40,172 nt of DNA. It comes from JANNAT01 sp031422555 (GTDB taxonomy: Bacteria > Pseudomonadota > Alphaproteobacteria > Rhodobacterales > Rhodobacteraceae). Shown one piece after another: positions 40,162 to 40,172 of this stretch. The position numbers and the translations under genes were made by a program. Numbering within the stretch: the first letter of the stretch is position 1; the number at the start of each line of letters is the position of its first letter. Location of the stretch: assembly GCA_031422555.1 (NCBI GenBank), contig JANPLZ010000082.1, forward strand, positions 1 through 40,172, in the 5' to 3' direction. A model generated the notes under the pieces. It made no database searches. It saw only the letters and a list, made by a program, of their open reading frames with translations, and had not been told where the DNA came from.

Positions 40162-40172
40162 CAAGCTATTAC
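40158..40172 (+). CDS. Start of the next gene, truncated by the window edge
   Basis: An ATG overlaps the puuE-uraD stop (ATGA), and five codons are visible, reading MTSYY. (S)-ureidoglycine aminohydrolases and fusions with allantoicase often begin in a similar way and often follow puuE, so the next ureide step is plausible. Five residues cannot prove it. Confidence 0.45.

Overview
The window is a GC-rich, densely coding chromosome segment that looks like a marine or freshwater member of the Rhodobacterales (Alphaproteobacteria). Reasons: a YejABEF-type importer followed by a family 4 glycosyltransferase, a membrane-anchored cytochrome c of the cytochrome c-y type, a prephenate dehydratase with the alphaproteobacterial ACT variant, an NADH-dehydrogenase-like/SelD fusion facing mnmH, a PuuE-UraD fusion, and a peptidyl-tRNA hydrolase with a proline/alanine-rich tail. 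This taxonomic call is inference from gene content; no 16S rRNA gene is present. No prophage, insertion sequence, CRISPR array or toxin-antitoxin pair is visible.

Layout. 1-8.1 kb: a minus-strand operon yejA-yejB-yejE-yejF-glycosyltransferase (peptide import plus glycan synthesis), followed by a DapA-family aldolase. 8.2-14.0 kb: housekeeping genes, namely cytochrome c and pheA (divergent), an SRPBCC protein and nudC, then a cyclic-nucleotide phosphodiesterase/nucleotidase and a HAD phosphatase. 14.1-22.7 kb: the SRP RNA gene with a clear promoter, then two minus-strand transport operons, oppABCDF (oligopeptides) and modABC (molybdate), and tRNA-Ser(GCU). 22.7-28.0 kb: an unrecognised protein, ychF, trpA, an FMN-dependent alpha-hydroxy acid dehydrogenase, and an MFS transporter split by a one-base frameshift. 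28.4-35.9 kb: rplY, a family 2-like glycosyltransferase, pth, the selenium pair mnmH/selD (convergent) and rpoN (divergent from selD). 36.0-40.2 kb: a lone hydantoinase-A-like protein, tRNA-Met, and a purine (urate to allantoate) module: uraH divergent from puuE-uraD, which is translationally coupled to a gene cut by the window edge.

How the genes work together. YejABEF and OppABCDF are two complete peptide importers. ModABC supplies molybdate, which molybdoenzymes such as xanthine dehydrogenase would need upstream of the urate genes. UraH, UraD and PuuE carry out the three consecutive steps after urate oxidation, giving allantoate. SelD makes selenophosphate and MnmH uses it to make 2-selenouridine in tRNA; no selenocysteine machinery is visible here.

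I found no convincingly new biological system. The observations most worth a second look are the frameshifted MFS gene, a possible leaderless rpoN mRNA, the paired cysteines in the Yej permeases, candidate operators ahead of the hydroxy-acid dehydrogenase and in the purine intergenic region, a 10-bp perfect hairpin between oppA and oppB, the unrecognised protein next to tRNA-Ser, and the lone HyuA homologue beside the allantoin genes.
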